This document shows positions 15,390 through 17,925 of a stretch of 17,925 nt of DNA, in pieces. The stretch's first letter is position 1. Each line of letters begins with the position of its first letter. This stretch comes from Bacteroidales bacterium UBA6346 (lineage in GTDB: Bacteria; Bacteroidota; Bacteroidia; Bacteroidales; UBA932). The stretch lies in the NCBI GenBank assembly GCA_002438905.1, contig DJSA01000051.1, forward strand, positions 1 to 17,925, in the 5' to 3' direction. The notes under the pieces were generated by a model. It had not been told where the DNA came from. It did not search any database and saw only the letters and a list, made by a program, of their open reading frames with translations. A program made the translations under genes and the position numbers.

Positions 15390-16160
15390 TTAAATTTCGA
15401 CCGGTGGCCATGAGGCAGGAACGGGGGCGGTTACAACCACCTCCGTTTTCTTTACCGGGTGAATGAAGCTTACGCTGCGCGAGTGAAGGCAGATTCCTCC
15501 ATCGGTGTTGGAGCGCGGAGCACCATACTTAAGGTCGCCCTTGATGACGCAGCCTATGTTCGCGAGTTGGCAGCGTATCTGGTGATGCCTGCCCGTAAGC
15601 AGCTGCACTTCAATGAGAAAATATCTTTGGGAGTGCCCAACGAGGCGGTAGCGTAAGCGTGCCAACTTGGCATCGGGCCGCGGCGCTTTTCCGAAATTCG
15701 GCTTTGAACCTTCTTCCGTGACTGGACCGATGCTGTCATGCCCCGGCACCTTACATATATATGACTTATTCTGTTTCTCGTTGCGGACCATCCAGTCCGT
15801 GAGCTCGCCCTCCGCGGGATGCGGCTCCGCGCACGATAGTGCCCAGTAGGTCTTATGGATGCTGCCTTCACGGAACATCGCTGTGAGCCTTTCGAGCGCC
15901 TTTGATGTCTTCGCGAGTATGACAATGCCGCTGACAGGTCTGTCGAGACGGTGTGGGACTCCGATGAAAACCTGCCCCGGTTTCGCGTCTCTCTGAGCTA
16001 TGAACGCCTTGTAGGCCTCGCTTATCGGTTCATCGCCGGTTTTATCCCCCTGCACAATTTCCCCACTTTTCTTGTTGACAATGAGGATGTGATTGTCTTC
16101 ATATAGTATCCTCGACTTTAGGTCTTCGTACTCGTCGTTGCTCAATGTCCTGTAAATCAT
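15390..16160 (-). CDS. RluA-family RNA pseudouridine synthase
   Basis: A 256-residue enzyme of the RluA group, which isomerises uridine to pseudouridine in rRNA or tRNA. HRLDRPVSGI (70-79) contains the catalytic D73. ILYEDNHILIVNKKSGEIVQ (18-37) is the conserved first strand pair, KTYWALS the next, and LLTGRHHQIRCQLANIGC with IKGDLKYGA near the end completes the family pattern. There is no N-terminal S4 domain, so it is the short RluA/TruC-like type; the target uridine cannot be named. The gene diverges from dnaK, with a leader possibly about 100 bases long. Confidence 0.9.
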   Translation of the reverse strand: MIYRTLSNDEYEDLKSRILYEDNHILIVNKKSGEIVQGDKTGDEPISEAYKAFIAQRDAKPGQVFIGVPHRLDRPVSGIVILAKTSKALERLTAMFREGSIHKTYWALSCAEPHPAEGELTDWMVRNEKQNKSYICKVPGHDSIGPVTEEGSKPNFGKAPRPDAKLARLRYRLVGHSQRYFLIEVQLLTGRHHQIRCQLANIGCVIKGDLKYGAPRSNTDGGICLHSRSVSFIHPVKKTEVVVTAPVPASWPPVEI

Positions 16161-16263
16161 ATATATAACTTTTTTATGTCCTCGAAATGCCCATCTCTCC
16201 CAATCTGTGAATTTTCTTGATTCTAGAATATATTTCCTTCTTCTGTCATATCGGAACAGACGG

Positions 16264-16271
16264 CAAAATTA
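16264..16271 (-). promoter_or_regulatory. possible -7 box for the pseudouridine synthase gene
   Basis: On the - strand this reads TAATTTTG, an exact TAnnTTTG match, with only a TTTC-like sequence about 21 bases upstream. The resulting leader would be about 98 bases. It overlaps the first TGACA-N3-TGTCA-like site, so one protein bound there could act on both directions. Confidence 0.3.
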
Positions 16272-16361
16272 CAAATTGTCATTCAATATCGTGAAAATAT
16301 TCAGTAAAACTGACAAAATGTCACGGCAAAAGGGGCTTTAAGGCGGTGGCACAAGTTTCGT
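16269..16361 (+). promoter_or_regulatory. dnaK: candidate regulatory region of dnaK
   Basis: Two related inverted-repeat sites, TTACA-AAT-TGTCA (16269-16281) and TGACA-AAA-TGTCA (16311-16323), are 42 bases apart, about four helical turns. Downstream, TGGCAC (16347-16352) followed by TCGT (16358-16361) resembles a sigma-54 -24/-12 element with two mismatches in the -12 part. The direct repeat ACGGCAAAA at 16260-16268 and 16323-16331 adds to the organisation. Which sites are used is not shown by the sequence. Confidence 0.4.
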
Positions 16362-16414
16362 TTACTTCACTAGCGTTGTCCGAAAGGCACGAGCCCGACG
16401 GGCGGCGGAGATTT

Positions 16415-16440
16415 TAAGTTTGATAATAAAAATTAGGAGA
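16415..16440 (+). promoter_or_regulatory. -7-like box and Shine-Dalgarno of dnaK
   Basis: TAAGTTTG (16415-16422) is an exact TAnnTTTG match but has no -33 box at the right distance; it would give a leader of about 20 bases. AGGAGA (16435-16440) ends 7 bases before the ATG and is one of the strongest ribosome binding sites in the window, as expected for an abundant chaperone. A small GCCC-GAC-GGGC hairpin (16393-16403) lies just upstream. Confidence 0.4.
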
Positions 16441-16447
16441 AAATATT

Positions 16448-17925
16448 ATGGGAAAAATTATTGGTATTGACCTCGGTACTACGAATTCATGCGTAGCCGT
16501 GATGGAAGGCAACGAGCCTACCGTAATCATCAACGAGGAAGGACAGAGAACCACGCCTTCTGTAGTTGCGTTCACCGACAATGGTGAAAGGAAGATTGGT
16601 AACCCTGCAAAGCGTCAGGCCATTACCAACCCGCACAAAACGATCTACTCAATCAAGAGGTTCATGGGTGAGACCTACGACCAAGTGGCAGCGGAGATTG
16701 CGCGTGTACCTTACAAGGTCGTGAGGGGCGAGAACAACACTCCTCGCGTGGACATTGATGGACGTCTTTACACTCCGCAGGAGATTTCAGCAATGATTCT
16801 TCAGAAAATGAAGAAAATTGCGGAGGATTATCTTCGTCAGGATGTCACGGAGGCTGTCATTACAGTTCCGGCATACTTCTCTGACTCACAGCGTCAGGCA
16901 ACGAAGGAAGCCGGTAAGATTGCCGGGCTTGATGTAAAGCGTATCGTGAACGAGCCGACTGCGGCAGCGCTTGCATTCGGTCTTGACAAAATGCACAAGG
17001 ATATGAAGATTGCCGTATTCGACCTCGGTGGCGGTACATTCGATATTTCTATCCTCGACCTTGGTGGCGGCATGTTCGAGGTTAAGTCAACCAACGGTGA
17101 TACGCACCTCGGCGGTGATGACTTCGATCAGGTGATCATCGACTGGCTTGCACAGGAGTTTGCTGCAGAAAACGGCGGCATTGACCTCAAGGCAGACCCG
17201 ATGGCTCTTCAGAGACTTAAGGAAGCAGCCGAGAAGGCAAAGATCGAACTTTCGAGCCAGACTTCGACTGAAATCAACCTTCCTTACATCATGCCGGTTG
17301 GCGGTATTCCAAAGCACTTGGTAAAGACTCTTACTCGTGCAAAGTTCGAGCAGCTTGCTGACAAATTGTTCGAAAGGACTTTGGAGCCGTGCCGCAAGGC
17401 TCTCGCAGACGCAGGTCTTAAGCCTTCCGACATTGACGAGGTACTCCTCGTGGGTGGTTCAACACGTATCCCTGCCGTTCAGGAACTTGTTAAGAAGTTC
17501 TTCGGAAAGGAGCCTAACAAGAGCGTCAACCCGGATGAGGTGGTCGCTATCGGTGCAGCCATCCAGGGAGGTATCCTTTCAGGTGAGGCATCATTGAAAG
17601 ACGTTGTCCTCTTGGATGTGACCCCGCTTTCTCTCGGTATCGAGACCATGGGCGGCGTGATGACGAAGCTCATCGATGCTAACACCACCATTCCGACCCG
17701 CAAGTCAGAGGTGTTCTCTACGGCGGCCGACAACCAGCCTGCGGTTGATATCCACGTGCTCCAGGGCGAGCGTCCTCTCGCAAAGGACAACAAGCTCATC
17801 GGCAACTTCGTTCTTGACGGCATTACGCCGGCTCCGAGGGGTGTGCCTCAGATTGAGGTCACGTTCGATATCGATGCCAATGGTATCCTTAATGTAAGCG
17901 CACAGGATAAGGCTACAGGCAAGGA
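16448..17925 (+). CDS. dnaK: molecular chaperone DnaK (Hsp70), 3' part outside the window
   Basis: The first 492 codons of DnaK, the ATP-driven Hsp70 chaperone. The nucleotide-binding domain shows GIDLGTTNSCVAV (6-18), VITVPAYFSDSQRQATKEAG (137-156), IVNEPTAAALAFGLD (166-180) and FDLGGGTFDISILD (191-204). LLVGGSTRIP precedes the interdomain linker DVVLLDVTPLSLGIE (385-399). The substrate-binding beta domain follows (TTIPTRKSEVFSTAADNQP, then FDIDANGILNVSAQDKATGK) and is cut by the window edge before the helical lid. No grpE or dnaJ is adjacent on the visible side. The strong SD and the MGKIIGIDLG opening fix the start. Confidence 0.98.
   Translation, partial: MGKIIGIDLGTTNSCVAVMEGNEPTVIINEEGQRTTPSVVAFTDNGERKIGNPAKRQAITNPHKTIYSIKRFMGETYDQVAAEIARVPYKVVRGENNTPRVDIDGRLYTPQEISAMILQKMKKIAEDYLRQDVTEAVITVPAYFSDSQRQATKEAGKIAGLDVKRIVNEPTAAALAFGLDKMHKDMKIAVFDLGGGTFDISILDLGGGMFEVKSTNGDTHLGGDDFDQVIIDWLAQEFAAENGGIDLKADPMALQRLKEAAEKAKIELSSQTSTEINLPYIMPVGGIPKHLVKTLTRAKFEQLADKLFERTLEPCRKALADAGLKPSDIDEVLLVGGSTRIPAVQELVKKFFGKEPNKSVNPDEVVAIGAAIQGGILSGEASLKDVVLLDVTPLSLGIETMGGVMTKLIDANTTIPTRKSEVFSTAADNQPAVDIHVLQGERPLAKDNKLIGNFVLDGITPAPRGVPQIEVTFDIDANGILNVSAQDKATGK

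Overview
The window looks like chromosomal DNA from a member of the Bacteroidota, most likely the order Bacteroidales. Three things point there: a complete six-gene Na+-pumping NADH:quinone oxidoreductase operon, a lipoprotein built from DUF4493-like and DUF6359-like domains, and intergenic regions that carry TAnnTTTG-type -7 boxes with few Shine-Dalgarno sequences. Genus cannot be fixed from the sequence; an uncultured gut or rumen Bacteroidales lineage would fit. I see no tRNA, rRNA, CRISPR array, transposase or phage gene. The layout is compact and mostly housekeeping.

Region by region. 1-1656: a DUF47/PhoU-like protein followed 31 bases later by a family-2-type glycosyltransferase, both on +. 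1657-1867: a hairpin terminator and then a 126-base element bounded by a perfect 19-bp inverted repeat, lying directly against the nqrF stop codon. 1868-7811: the - strand operon nqrABCDEF, tightly packed (gaps 3-18 bases). 7940-10414: a PcrA/UvrD helicase gene, divergent from nqr. 10653-11852: a putative lipoprotein on +, converging on rsmI (- strand, 1 base between the stops). 12704-13450 (-) and 13520-14089 (+): a conserved acidic coiled-coil protein of unknown function and thymidine kinase, read divergently from a 69-base intergenic region with back-to-back -7 boxes and a 15-base palindrome. 14150-15379: a secreted beta-lactamase-fold serine hydrolase, converging on an RluA-type pseudouridine synthase (15390-16160, -). 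16161-16447: a regulatory-looking divergent region, then dnaK, which runs off the right edge.

How the parts work together. NqrA-F form one membrane complex that oxidises NADH, reduces quinone and pumps Na+. All expected cofactor ligands are visible, except that the FMN-acceptor position of NqrC is Ser instead of the usual Thr. PcrA, RsmI, Tdk, the RluA-type enzyme and DnaK are independent housekeeping functions. I did not find a clear new multi-gene system. The most interesting signals are non-coding: the palindromic element after nqrF, the paired TGACA-N3-TGTCA-like sites with a sigma-54-like TGGCAC box before dnaK, the palindrome between the acidic protein gene and tdk, and a 12-bp inverted repeat that overlaps the lipoprotein start codon.
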